Source of the DNA: Spartinivicinus ruber
Lineage (GTDB): Bacteria > Pseudomonadota > Gammaproteobacteria > Pseudomonadales > Zooshikellaceae
NCBI RefSeq assembly: GCF_011009015.1
Contig: NZ_CP048878.1
Coordinates: forward strand, 3,688,354 to 3,752,353
Reading direction: 5' to 3'
Length of the DNA: 64,000 nt
A program made the translations under genes and the position numbers. Positions 28,428 through 36,766 of this stretch are shown here, one piece after another. The notes under the pieces are model-generated. The model was not told the DNA's origin. It ran no database searches and saw only the letters and a list, made by a program, of their open reading frames with translations. Within the stretch, counting starts at the first letter, position 1. Each line of letters begins with the position of its first letter.

Positions 28428-29810
28428 TCACTTTTTAATCCAAACCTCAACACGACTATTTTTAACTTTGGTTGCAGGATCATTATTGGATTCAGTTAAA
28501 TGGAGTGCCCCATAGCCAATTACCTTTAGTGAGTTGCGGTCCACCCCTGCTTTAATCAGTTCCCGCTTTACGACTTTTGCCCGTAAATTAGCTAATAACT
28601 CTGTTTTTCTCGCATTACCTGCCTCTTCAGCGAAACCACGAACAATCAAACTAACCGGGCCGCTTTTACTCTGCTGATCATAAAATATCTTCATGCGTTT
28701 TAAGTCCCGATTGCCTTTATTATCAAGCTTGGATTTTCCTGCTTCAAACCGAAAATTAACAGATAGACGGCGATAGCCTTTTACTTGCTCAATATAATTA
28801 GTAGGAAATTTAGCAGCTAATTGCTGGTTAAGTATCGTTATATTTTGCCCAACAAACCCTACCTCATTAACAATTTCTTGCCCTTTTGCGCTTAATGCGT
28901 AATCAACAAATTCTTTAGCTAACTCAGAGGGATTATTCGGGCTGATATAAAAGTACAACCGACGTCCTAAGGGATAATCTTCAGTCGCCACATTAAGTAT
29001 ATTAGGCTCTAAATAATTATCTCCTCCAGCAGAAATCGCTAATGGCTTAGCGTTTCCAATACTGTTTAATCCAACAAAGCCGACTGCCCCCGTATTTGCT
29101 GCCACTTTACGAGACAATTCGGCATTCGATTCAAACCGCTCTGTACCTGCTGCGAGTGACTGTTTTTTTAATACGAGTCCACTAAAGGTATCCCACGTAC
29201 CAGAGGCTTTATCACGGGCAAAACGAGTAACGTTTAATGGCGACCCACCAATCTGGCTCCAACTAGTGATATTACCGGTAAACAACTTACCAACCTGCTC
29301 CACAGACAACTGCTTGAGTGAATTAGACTTATTAACAATAATAGCCAACCCATCAATGGCTAAAATATGTTCGGCTGAATCACTTTTAAAGTCTCCCTTT
29401 GAGCTTAATAACTTATGCTCACTATTTTTAATCGATCTGGATGCAGCGGCTATTTCAGCTTTTTCTGCCGCAATGGCTTTAAATCCTGAAGACGAACCGT
29501 GGGCTTTGACAACAATGGCTAGTGCTTTATTTTGTTGCTTAGCAAGGCCACTGATTTCCTTTTCATTAGTCGCCAGCTCTTTTTCCTGAATATCAGTTAA
29601 GCCTTTATCAGCTAAATATTGTCGGACAAGTGCCGGACCTAACTTAGCGCCAATGGTATTTGAACCAGCAATAGTGAATAACGTAATTTTAGATTGAGTG
29701 TTTTTAGAAAAATCAGGTAATGGTGCCAACTCAGCAGCACAGCAAAACGATGCTACCAGCCAACTACTTAATAAAGCGGTCATTTTTTGCAAAGAGCAAC
29801 GTTCTCGCAA
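28428..29810 (-). CDS. PstS-like phosphate-binding domain fused to an OmpA-type domain
   Basis: About 460 residues. I favour TTG 29810 as start: it follows an AAAGGAGG site by about 10 nt and gives RERCSLQKMTALLSSWLVASFCCA, a normal signal peptide. The frame is open to ATG 29849. A PBP-like domain follows (IAGSNTIGAKLGPALVRQYL, and GSPLNVTRFARDKASGTWDTF, the phosphate-site style loop). A C-terminal OmpA peptidoglycan-binding domain carries GFAEEAGNARKTELLANLRA. It is likely periplasmic and cell-wall linked. No pstCAB genes are adjacent. Confidence 0.8.
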   Translation of the reverse strand: MRERCSLQKMTALLSSWLVASFCCAAELAPLPDFSKNTQSKITLFTIAGSNTIGAKLGPALVRQYLADKGLTDIQEKELATNEKEISGLAKQQNKALAIVVKAHGSSSGFKAIAAEKAEIAAASRSIKNSEHKLLSSKGDFKSDSAEHILAIDGLAIIVNKSNSLKQLSVEQVGKLFTGNITSWSQIGGSPLNVTRFARDKASGTWDTFSGLVLKKQSLAAGTERFESNAELSRKVAANTGAVGFVGLNSIGNAKPLAISAGGDNYLEPNILNVATEDYPLGRRLYFYISPNNPSELAKEFVDYALSAKGQEIVNEVGFVGQNITILNQQLAAKFPTNYIEQVKGYRRLSVNFRFEAGKSKLDNKGNRDLKRMKIFYDQQSKSGPVSLIVRGFAEEAGNARKTELLANLRAKVVKRELIKAGVDRNSLKVIGYGALHLTESNNDPATKVKNSRVEVWIKK

Positions 29811-30073
29811 AGGCCTCTGGCCTCCTTTACACCAATGTACTGCAAACAAATCATTACTTCCTCTGTCAAATTAATAACATGTCTATTCAACGTAAATCAA
29901 TTTACATAAATATGACAGAGCAACACTATTTTCTTTGTAGTAATGATTCACAAAAAATACAAGCATCAATATCAAAAACAGTTCAAGCTTACCCGCCCAA
30001 CCAGACTGTCAGACAATCTATTATTGTCTTCATATCAAGGTTGCCCAATTCCTAATAACAGCTTATAACTATC

Positions 30074-30107
30074 TAGTGCTGCATCCTATAAATAAGGGTC
30101 AGCACTA
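30074..30107. repeat. Intergenic hairpin with TAGTGCTG/CAGCACTA arms
   Basis: TAGTGCTG (30074-30081) pairs with CAGCACTA (30100-30107) across an 18-nt loop, 77 nt before the next gene. The arm sequence recurs at other intergenic sites in this window (near 21648, 27671 and 50644). Confidence 0.5.
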
Positions 30108-30183
30108 TGGCCTAACGTTTGTCAAATTCAACCAAACACAAATAGGCTTTATAAATTTCTCCTACGTTTCACTGCTGGTTAAT

Positions 30184-30747
30184 ATGAGTAAACAATACGA
30201 ACTGGTTTTCAATGGTGAGCTAATCTCCGGCTTTACCGAGGCAACTGCCAAACAAAATGTAGCTAAGTTATTTAAAGCCAATGAGCAACAGATAGCTATT
30301 TTCTTCTCTGGCAAGCGGGTTGTGATTAAAAATCAGCTAGATGAGACCACAGGGCAAAAATATTTGCTGGCGTTAAAAAAAGCAGGCTTAAACTGTCGAC
30401 TAATGGAAATGGGGGCACCAGAAACAACCGATTCAGCCCATTCCAGCGCACCGGCAGCAAAGCCAACTGCCGATCCTACAGCCTCACAAGCAGAATCACC
30501 TGAGCAAGATACCCCTGAAACGGCTGAACATAGCGACCAGCCTGATCTTGATGCACCTGACTGGTCAATAGCCCCTACTGGTTCTTTAATGAAAGAGCCC
30601 TCAAAGACTACTCCGCCACCACCGCCAGATACCAGCCAACTGTCTATTGCTCCAATGAAAGGGTATATTGTTGAGCCCAACAAAAAGACACCACCGCCAC
30701 CTCCTGACACCAGCCATTTATCTGTAAAGCCAGAAAAAAAAGACTAA
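30184..30747 (+). CDS. Hypothetical protein with a small N-terminal domain and proline-rich PPPPPDTS repeats
   Basis: The protein has 187 residues from ATG 30184; the frame is open upstream but reads as non-protein. Residues 1-75 form a small alpha/beta domain (YELVFNGELISGF, FFSGKRVVIKNQLDE, YLLALKKAGLNCRLMEMG) found at the front of several gammaproteobacterial proteins, of unknown role. A Thr/Ala/Glu-rich linker follows. The C-terminus has two near-repeats of the form SIAP-x-G/Y-(5)-EP-x-K-TPPPPPDTS. No signal peptide is seen. Confidence 0.65.
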   Translation: MSKQYELVFNGELISGFTEATAKQNVAKLFKANEQQIAIFFSGKRVVIKNQLDETTGQKYLLALKKAGLNCRLMEMGAPETTDSAHSSAPAAKPTADPTASQAESPEQDTPETAEHSDQPDLDAPDWSIAPTGSLMKEPSKTTPPPPPDTSQLSIAPMKGYIVEPNKKTPPPPPDTSHLSVKPEKKD

Positions 30748-30871
30748 GGCCTGTTAACGCTATTTGAATCACCACGGCCATAGACTATTTTTTCGCCCAG
30801 CAAAGACAAGGAATGTTGTGTAGTCATTCTACATAAATGACTACACAGCTGAGGAGGTTGTCACGGTTTTT

Positions 30872-31753
30872 TTATGGGTACTGCTGAAACCAGGTAATAA
30901 TAGCAGCTGGCGACTCAGATACCCATTGATGCCCAGCCAAATAATCGGTCAGGCGATTGGTAGGAATATTTTGTTCCAATAACTTTGCATAGTATTGATC
31001 CATCGTCCACCAGGGTACCACTGTATCCAAAAAGCCATGAACAAATAAGGTAGGTGGATGATCTACTGGCAACGACTGGGGTATACTACAAGTTGGGCCT
31101 GTACAGGTTGCGTATGAAGCCGAATGAATAGCCAGCGCTTTAAATTCCTGGGAAAAAGAAACAGCCATCCGACTAGTGTTATAACCACCACTGGCCATAC
31201 CTGCTGCATATTTCCGTTGATTATCAACCGGACCAAATGTCCCTTTTTTGATAGCAGCTAATAAACGTTTAAAAAAAGCATAATCACTGGTTAACTCATA
31301 TTGAGTAAATGGACCTGCTGAGTTAGTTAACCAATCAAGCTCCGACTCTGCTTTAGGCGCTAACACAGCAAACCCCTGATCAAGCAATCTTTTAATAGCT
31401 AACGTTTCATAATAACTATCCAAAGGATCATCCGTTGACCGCTTAAACTGGACTGGAAAGAAATTGCCTTGAAACAGTAACACGACTGGCCAGCCTGCCT
31501 TAGGCGGCTCACCTAGGGGTAGTTGGTATTTTACTTCGCGGGAAAGGTGCTCGTTGACAGGAACTGCATATATTTTATAACTGCACTCAATTGTCCCTGA
31601 CTGAAATAAGCTTTTTGGGGTTACCAAACAACGACTATCTGCCCAACTAGCAATACTGAAGCAACATAATAAACTCAAACAATATAATAAACACCTATTA
31701 AGCCAGTTAACTGTTTGATGAGGGTGATCAGTGCGGCAGTTGTTGTCTTCCAT
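30872..31753 (-). CDS. Secreted poly(3-hydroxybutyrate) depolymerase-like esterase
   Basis: A 293-residue alpha/beta hydrolase with a long signal peptide (hydrophobic core CLLYCLSLLCCFSIASW, residues about 22-38). AAGMASGGYNTSRMA near residue 189 holds the nucleophile Ser, FVHGFLDTVVPW the acid and AGHQWV the catalytic His. This order fits the PHB depolymerase/feruloyl esterase group. No starch- or PHB-binding module is attached. The substrate is unknown. Confidence 0.7.
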   Translation of the reverse strand: MEDNNCRTDHPHQTVNWLNRCLLYCLSLLCCFSIASWADSRCLVTPKSLFQSGTIECSYKIYAVPVNEHLSREVKYQLPLGEPPKAGWPVVLLFQGNFFPVQFKRSTDDPLDSYYETLAIKRLLDQGFAVLAPKAESELDWLTNSAGPFTQYELTSDYAFFKRLLAAIKKGTFGPVDNQRKYAAGMASGGYNTSRMAVSFSQEFKALAIHSASYATCTGPTCSIPQSLPVDHPPTLFVHGFLDTVVPWWTMDQYYAKLLEQNIPTNRLTDYLAGHQWVSESPAAIITWFQQYP

Positions 31754-31907
31754 GACTCAGCAAAATCGTTGCGAACTCTCTTTAAATGTAGGTCATTCCA
31801 ACCGGCCGTCAACCTTGAGGGCATGTACGTCCCTAAGGGCAGTCTTGCGTAACTAGGAGAAACCTTTTATGTTCAGCTTCCCACAATTAACACTCATGAG
31901 GACACTG

Positions 31908-32513
31908 ATGAAAAAAGCTTACATTACGCTAACTATTCTGTTACTCAGTAGCTGGTTATTCATAAGCCATGCATTCGCTGCTAATCCTACTGTCGTATTT
32001 GAAACCAATAAAGGAACTGTTGAGCTTGAACTGTACGCAGATAAAGCACCGATCTCAGTCAAAAACTTTTTACAGTATGTTAATGATGAGTTTTATAATG
32101 GGCTAGTTTTTCACCGGGTAATCCCAGGCTTTATGATTCAAGGTGGTGGCTTTAACCCGCAGTTGAACCGACAAAGTACCCGGTCTAGTATTAAAAACGA
32201 AGCAAATAATGGCTTAAAAAACCTTCGTGGTACTATTGCCATGGCTCGCCTGCCATCCCCAGACACAGCGACCTCTCAGTTTTTTATTAATCTAAACGAC
32301 AATGCTTTTTTAGATCATGGAGTTAGAGACTTTGGCTATGCCGTATTTGGCAAGGTAACGACTGGCATGGATGTGGTTGACTCGATTGCAGCCACTAAAA
32401 CAGGTAATCAACAAGGCATGCAAAATGTACCTATTGAACCTGTGATTATCAAAAAAGCGTGGCAGAAAGACGCTAAGCCTGCTGAGAAATCGGTAGCACC
32501 TGAGAAAAGTTAA
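31908..32513 (+). CDS. ppiA: Periplasmic peptidyl-prolyl cis-trans isomerase (cyclophilin, PpiA)
   Basis: About 201 residues. [23 protein letters not shown] is a clear signal peptide from ATG 31908, preceded by GAGG. ATG 31869 (with an AGGAGA site) and ATG 31896 are alternatives. The cyclophilin core has [38 protein letters not shown] and [17 protein letters not shown]. It helps fold exported proteins. The C-terminal tail is Lys/Pro/Glu-rich. Confidence 0.93.
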   Translation: MKKAYITLTILLLSSWLFISHAFAANPTVVFETNKGTVELELYADKAPISVKNFLQYVNDEFYNGLVFHRVIPGFMIQGGGFNPQLNRQSTRSSIKNEANNGLKNLRGTIAMARLPSPDTATSQFFINLNDNAFLDHGVRDFGYAVFGKVTTGMDVVDSIAATKTGNQQGMQNVPIEPVIIKKAWQKDAKPAEKSVAPEKS

Positions 32514-32531
32514 GTAATGAAATAACAAGGT

Positions 32532-32554
32532 AAAACAAAATGGTAGAGGTAATA

Positions 32555-32570
<16 letters not shown>
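32532..32570 (-). terminator. Terminator overlapping the 3' end of the SRP RNA gene
   Basis: On the leftward strand GGTAGAGG (from 32570 to 32563) pairs with CCTCTACC (32549 to 32542), followed by ATTTTGTTTT. The left arm lies inside the mature SRP RNA, so the terminator stem and the closing helix of 4.5S RNA are mutually exclusive folds. Confidence 0.7.
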
Positions 32571-32669
<99 letters not shown>

Positions 32670-32886
32670 ATAACGCGGTCGTCGTGCGTTGCCGACGGCT
32701 GCGCATTCTCCCTAATTCACTAGGAAAATGCAAGCATAAATTTTACTAGCCACATCACTGGCTAGTTATTAAACACTGGTTATCCATGCCGTATTATTAT
32801 GCTTTGCCCCACTCAAAGTAGTTACACTTATTCTATAGTTACATAATAAAAATGTAATCAAACTGATAACGGCAGTAATAACGCAA

Positions 32887-33753
32887 GTGACACACTCTAC
32901 AACCATTGTCCCCATTTTGGCAGGTGGGGGAACCCGCTTACCCGCTCATGTAGGTATCCTGCAAGGTTTACAAGAGCTAGGTATTGGCTTTCAGCACATT
33001 GTGGGCGTATCAGGTGGCAGTATTGTTTCATCACTTTATGCAACAGGTAAAAGCGTTGACGAGTTGAAATCACTTACCTTGAATGTAGACTTTCAACAGT
33101 TTCGCGGCCAATCTATCATTAGCCTGATTCGCTCTGGAGGGCTATCGAATGGCCATGTATTTGAACATTGGCTAGATGAACAGCTTGGTGGTGTTACCTT
33201 TCAAGATTTAGCATTAGATTTACACATTGTAGCAACGGATGTCGCCTCAAGCCAACCGGTTATTTTTAACCGGCATAATACCCCTGATCTCAGAGTTGCC
33301 AAAGCCGTTAGGTTTTCTATTTCTATTCCTCTTATTTTCAGCTTTCAACACTTTGATGATCATGTATTAGTCGATGGCAGTATTCTGTCCGAAGATGCCT
33401 TACACCGTGATTGGTCAGGGGAAAATACACCGGTGATTTGTTTTCGCATGCGAAGTAGCCAAAAGCACACACAAATTAGTTCTAATAGCTTAATTCCAAT
33501 TAAAGATTATTTAAGTATGTTAATTCGCACTTTTATGACCACCATTTCCAGGGAGTATATAAATGAAGCATTTTGGCATTCAACCATTATTGTTGATACT
33601 AAACATTTTTCTCCAGTAGAATTTAATTTATCTGAAGAAGATAAGCTCACTTTATATGATATGGGCTATCAAACCACCTTACAATATGTGCCCCAAAAAG
33701 TCTGGGAAGATGAAGATAAGCATTCTTGTACTGCTAAAAAAACAGCTAGTTAA
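32887..33753 (+). CDS. Patatin-like phospholipase
   Basis: A 288-residue protein from GTG 32887. AGGGTRLPAHVGIL near residue 12 is the oxyanion loop (usually GGGxRG, here GGGTRL). GVSGGS near 42 has the nucleophile Ser, and VDGSIL near 164 has the Asp of the catalytic dyad. There is no signal peptide, so it is cytoplasmic or exported by another route. Patatins cleave acyl chains from lipids. The altered oxyanion loop is seen in some subfamilies. Confidence 0.82.
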   Translation: MTHSTTIVPILAGGGTRLPAHVGILQGLQELGIGFQHIVGVSGGSIVSSLYATGKSVDELKSLTLNVDFQQFRGQSIISLIRSGGLSNGHVFEHWLDEQLGGVTFQDLALDLHIVATDVASSQPVIFNRHNTPDLRVAKAVRFSISIPLIFSFQHFDDHVLVDGSILSEDALHRDWSGENTPVICFRMRSSQKHTQISSNSLIPIKDYLSMLIRTFMTTISREYINEAFWHSTIIVDTKHFSPVEFNLSEEDKLTLYDMGYQTTLQYVPQKVWEDEDKHSCTAKKTAS

Positions 33754-33915
33754 ATAAAGATCCCCCTTATTTTTTAACAGTAACTAAATAATAGGTCAGC
33801 TAATTGCTATACTTAACTTTAGTTAAGCACTATTGAGGAGAAATAGTTAATTAATCATTTTATTACATTAACATTGTGTTAATTGCATTCAATAGTCTAA
33901 GGATGGACAGCAATT

Positions 33916-34545
33916 ATGAATCAAACAATAGCCACTTTATCACCTCAACCCCCTATCCAAACTACTACGCCAATTGCTCCACCAAACTTAAGCTTATATT
34001 GGGATTTACACATTAATCGAAATAAGTTATCTGCATTAAATTTTTTTAAGAAGGTCTCTGCAGGCTTATGTGTTTACAGCCCTAATGTTGAAAAATTATA
34101 TAGTCATTTCGAAGTAGTATTACCCAAGGACAACCAAAAAGAGCACCTTATTATTTTACCTAATCCCTATAATTTTAATAATGGCTTTAACCACATTAGC
34201 GAAAAGTATTTAATTAATACAGGCATTTTACTATTACCAGGCGAATGCATCCATAAAAATGGAATTATCATTGCTATTCCTAAACACAAAAAAAACACTT
34301 ATAGGCTATTACCACTTCCTATAGGAGGTCAACTGGTTATTAATCGATTCAAAGAAAAATACCAAACTCCTTTCCTGCCTGTTTTACTTAACCCAGACTT
34401 AAGAAATTTTCACTCTCATCGCCCCTTTATTCACTTATTTCGCATACGCCTTAATGAATACGATGAGCTACCATTATCGATAAAAAGTGAAATCACAATG
34501 ACAATTAGAAATAAACTCTCTTATCTAAATAAACATTCAGGTTAG
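33916..34545 (+). CDS. Hypothetical protein, function unknown
   Basis: A 209-residue soluble protein with no signal peptide or membrane helix. It has a Pro/Thr-rich N-terminus, then a compact region rich in Asn, His and Lys (LSLYWDLHINRNKLSALNFF, FRIRLNEYDELPLSIKSE). I do not recognise a family. It follows the patatin gene by 162 bp; a dyad-free AT-rich gap separates them. Low-GC codon use is similar to neighbouring accessory genes. Confidence 0.6.
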   Translation: MNQTIATLSPQPPIQTTTPIAPPNLSLYWDLHINRNKLSALNFFKKVSAGLCVYSPNVEKLYSHFEVVLPKDNQKEHLIILPNPYNFNNGFNHISEKYLINTGILLLPGECIHKNGIIIAIPKHKKNTYRLLPLPIGGQLVINRFKEKYQTPFLPVLLNPDLRNFHSHRPFIHLFRIRLNEYDELPLSIKSEITMTIRNKLSYLNKHSG

Positions 34546-34660
34546 TACTACCTATTTTGCCAATAAACACCGACGATGATGATCAAGACTGGGTGAACTT
34601 CTGTAACATTGGTGACAACTATGCAACCTTCAGGTTGCTACGGTTGCACCATGACCAACA

Positions 34661-35206
34661 CTACCGTTTGCTAAGTAACCGAGTACAACCCACTCTCAAA
34701 CCATATACCCCAAGCCCTACACTTATCGCGGGTAACCAGACCCACTGTAGCTCTGACCATAACACCTGCATACCGCGTTCAGACAGAAAACCTGACACGC
34801 CTATAGGCGACACCTGAATCAGCCGGTTTGGAATAAAATAACGATGATTCTCCCATGGCCACAACCAGGCAACCCCCAGCCCACCATTAGTCATTGCATC
34901 CAGAAAAGGATGAGAGATTGAACCAACAAATAAGCCAGTAAACGCCCAAAATGGCGTGGTTTTTAACAGCCGATGACTGATCAATCCAACTAGGCCCACA
35001 AAAATAGAAAAGCTTATCGAGTGAGTAAAGCCCCGATGACCAAACGGTGAAGCGTAGGGAATACCTAACTGAAATGCAATGACATCCAAATCAGGCAAAA
35101 TTGACGCTATAGCAGCAGCCAATAATAAAGGTAGGGTGATTTTTGGATTTTTCAGCGCCAACCCCAACACAACAGGTACGACAGGATGGGTAAACAGTGA
35201 TGCCAT
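34661..35206 (-). CDS. YdjM-like inner-membrane protein (DUF457, putative metal-dependent hydrolase)
   Basis: A 181-residue polytopic protein. ASILPDLDVIAFQLG near residue 35 and GHRGFTHSISFSIF near 56 carry the Asp and His residues conserved in the DUF457/LexA-regulated YdjM family. SHPFLDAMTNGG near 102 is a third motif. It was named a hydrolase from these metal-ligand-like residues, but no reaction is established. Convergent with the unknown gene before it. Confidence 0.8.
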   Translation of the reverse strand: MASLFTHPVVPVVLGLALKNPKITLPLLLAAAIASILPDLDVIAFQLGIPYASPFGHRGFTHSISFSIFVGLVGLISHRLLKTTPFWAFTGLFVGSISHPFLDAMTNGGLGVAWLWPWENHRYFIPNRLIQVSPIGVSGFLSERGMQVLWSELQWVWLPAISVGLGVYGLRVGCTRLLSKR

Positions 35207-35604
35207 AAAATTTGCTCTTCTAGAACATAATAGATAATAAACCTGATAATTTTACCGCTTTCAATGATCATAAACCAGTCAAGAAAATATGCTCAATACT
35301 TCGTTAAATTTTAAATATAATAAAAGTAACCCCTTATACATTTATATTTTCACAAAATAATAAACAACCCTCAAAGCAATGTCTTATAACAAAGATTCCA
35401 CTAATTAATCGCAACATATTCAAAAAATCTAGGCTCATGGATAAAAAATATACTTGTTTTACATTATTTTGATGCTACTCCAGCCACTTTATGTTGACTT
35501 GGGGTGATAACATAGTCTAATTCATAGTAGTATGGTCACTTCTATTTATGCCTTACGACTTATGGGATAGTTTCTGTTAGGCTGCTAGAAAAGGATTTTC
35601 TAAT
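35207..35604. other. Intergenic region, 398 bp
   Basis: AT-rich region between divergent genes, so it holds promoters for both the YdjM-like gene and the rhodanese gene. A candidate rhodanese promoter is listed separately. No ORF or RNA gene is apparent. Confidence 0.4.
35494..35521 (+). promoter_or_regulatory. Candidate sigma-70 promoter of the double rhodanese gene
   Basis: TTGACT (35494-35499) and TCTAAT (35516-35521) are separated by 16 bp. The implied start lies about 75 nt before the ATG at 35605. Prediction from pattern only. Confidence 0.4.
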
Positions 35605-36414
35605 ATGATATTACTAGGCAACTTAAATAAAAAAACTAACACTTCTAATAAACCCAACCTACTCACTATTCCATTACTACTACTCAGTTTATTCATAGTC
35701 TGTAACGGCTATGCTAACCACCACTACCCTTATCGTGAAAAATTTAAAGATGTTGAAGTTATCAGTACGGCAGAATTACATAAAAATTACGATAGTTGTC
35801 TTATCGTTGACGTTAGAAGTAAAGTAGAGTTTGATGTCATTCGAATTAAAAATGCAATTAACATTTCTTTAGCAAAAAGAAATTTTGTAAATATGGTATC
35901 AAATGAGTTTAAGCTTGCAGGAAAAGCTTGTGTGGTTTTCTATTGCAATGGCCATACCTGCCAAAAATCATATAAAGCAGCAAGAAAAGTGGAAGGAGAA
36001 ATAAAACCCAGTTATGCCTATGATAGCGGTATTTTCGATTGGGCTCAGGAATATAATCACCTAACTATGCTATTGGAAAAACCACTTGATAATAAAAACA
36101 AGCTTATTTCATCTGATGAGTATAAAAGCACGCTAATGGAAAAAGATCAAGCCTTAGCCCACCAAAACAGTCTTTATATTATTGATATTAGAGATTCATT
36201 TCAACGAGCAGAAGATAAGGTACCTTTTAAGGATAGAAAACGTATTCCCTTATCAAGGATAATTCCATTATTAAAAAGAAGAATAATAAAGGACAACAAC
36301 TTACTATTTATTGACAAAGTAGGTAAACAAAATCGATGGCTACATTACTATTTAAAAGAGTATGGATACAAAAATTATTCTTTTTTAAAGGGTGGAGCAA
36401 CTATTTTCCACTAA
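35605..36414 (+). CDS. Exported protein with two rhodanese-like domains
   Basis: A 269-residue protein with an N-terminal hydrophobic segment (LLTIPLLLLSLFIVCNGYA, residues about 19-37) acting as signal peptide. Domain 1 has CLIVDVRSKVEFDVIRIKNA and the active-site loop FYCNGHTCQKS with Cys. Domain 2 begins SLYIIDIRDSFQRAEDK but its loop (LFIDKVGKQNRWLH) lacks the Cys, so it is probably non-catalytic. The substrate is unknown. A hairpin terminator follows. Confidence 0.75.
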   Translation: MILLGNLNKKTNTSNKPNLLTIPLLLLSLFIVCNGYANHHYPYREKFKDVEVISTAELHKNYDSCLIVDVRSKVEFDVIRIKNAINISLAKRNFVNMVSNEFKLAGKACVVFYCNGHTCQKSYKAARKVEGEIKPSYAYDSGIFDWAQEYNHLTMLLEKPLDNKNKLISSDEYKSTLMEKDQALAHQNSLYIIDIRDSFQRAEDKVPFKDRKRIPLSRIIPLLKRRIIKDNNLLFIDKVGKQNRWLHYYLKEYGYKNYSFLKGGATIFH

Positions 36415-36420
36415 ACATAA

Positions 36421-36455
36421 GGCAGAGTGATACTATTTAGTATCCTCTGCTTTCT
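36421..36455. terminator. Terminator after the rhodanese gene
   Basis: GCAGAG-T-GATAC and GTATC-CTCTGC form an 11-bp stem (36422-36433 with 36440-36450) with one bulge and a 6-nt loop, followed by TTTCT. It also lies just beyond the end of the leftward pseudogene. Confidence 0.65.
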
Positions 36456-36474
36456 CACCGGGCTAACAGAATCT

Positions 36475-36703
36475 TCAATCATTTTTCTTATCTAGAGCAT
36501 ATTTTCCAGCAAGCAGTTCATCATAATATTCATCGAACTGACCACTTTCCTTTAACTTACTGAGTCCTCGATCAAATTTTTCTTTTAACTGCTGGCTATT
36601 AGGAAACTCTTTAGAAATGATATTCCCCCACCGCAATTGTCACCACCTCTTCTGCCACCGTCAGTTGACAAACCAACAAGCCGCAACAAAAAATACGCCA
36701 CAT
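36475..36703 (-). pseudogene. Remnant of a family 3 solute-binding protein, internally deleted
   Basis: The leftward frame from ATG 36703 reads WRIFCCGLLVCQLTVAEEVV and TIAVGEYHF then stops. This is a signal peptide plus the first strand of a periplasmic amino-acid-type binding protein. In another frame, starting within the same bases, the C-terminus of such a protein follows: NIISKEFPNSQQLKEKF, GLSKLKESGQFDEYYDELL. About 200 central residues are missing and the two ends are out of frame. The IS element is inserted only 54 bp upstream of the start codon. Confidence 0.75.
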
Positions 36704-36757
36704 ATTTCAAACTACTATAATTATGCCATCAACAATATGGCTTTACTAATACACTAT

Positions 36758-36766
36758 TATTTCAGC
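36758..36766. repeat. Target-site duplication, left copy
   Basis: TATTTCAGC directly flanks the left end of the IS element and is repeated exactly at 38029-38037 beyond the right end. A 9-bp duplication fits an IS4-family transposase. Confidence 0.85.

Noticed and set aside
30333-30710. Leftward glycine-rich ORF
   Set aside because: It is the mirror of proline codons in the proline-repeat gene on the other strand; a low-complexity artefact.
34557-34817. Rightward 86-codon ORF
   Set aside because: It overlaps the 3' end of the well-supported DUF457 gene on the opposite strand and lacks a plausible start signal.
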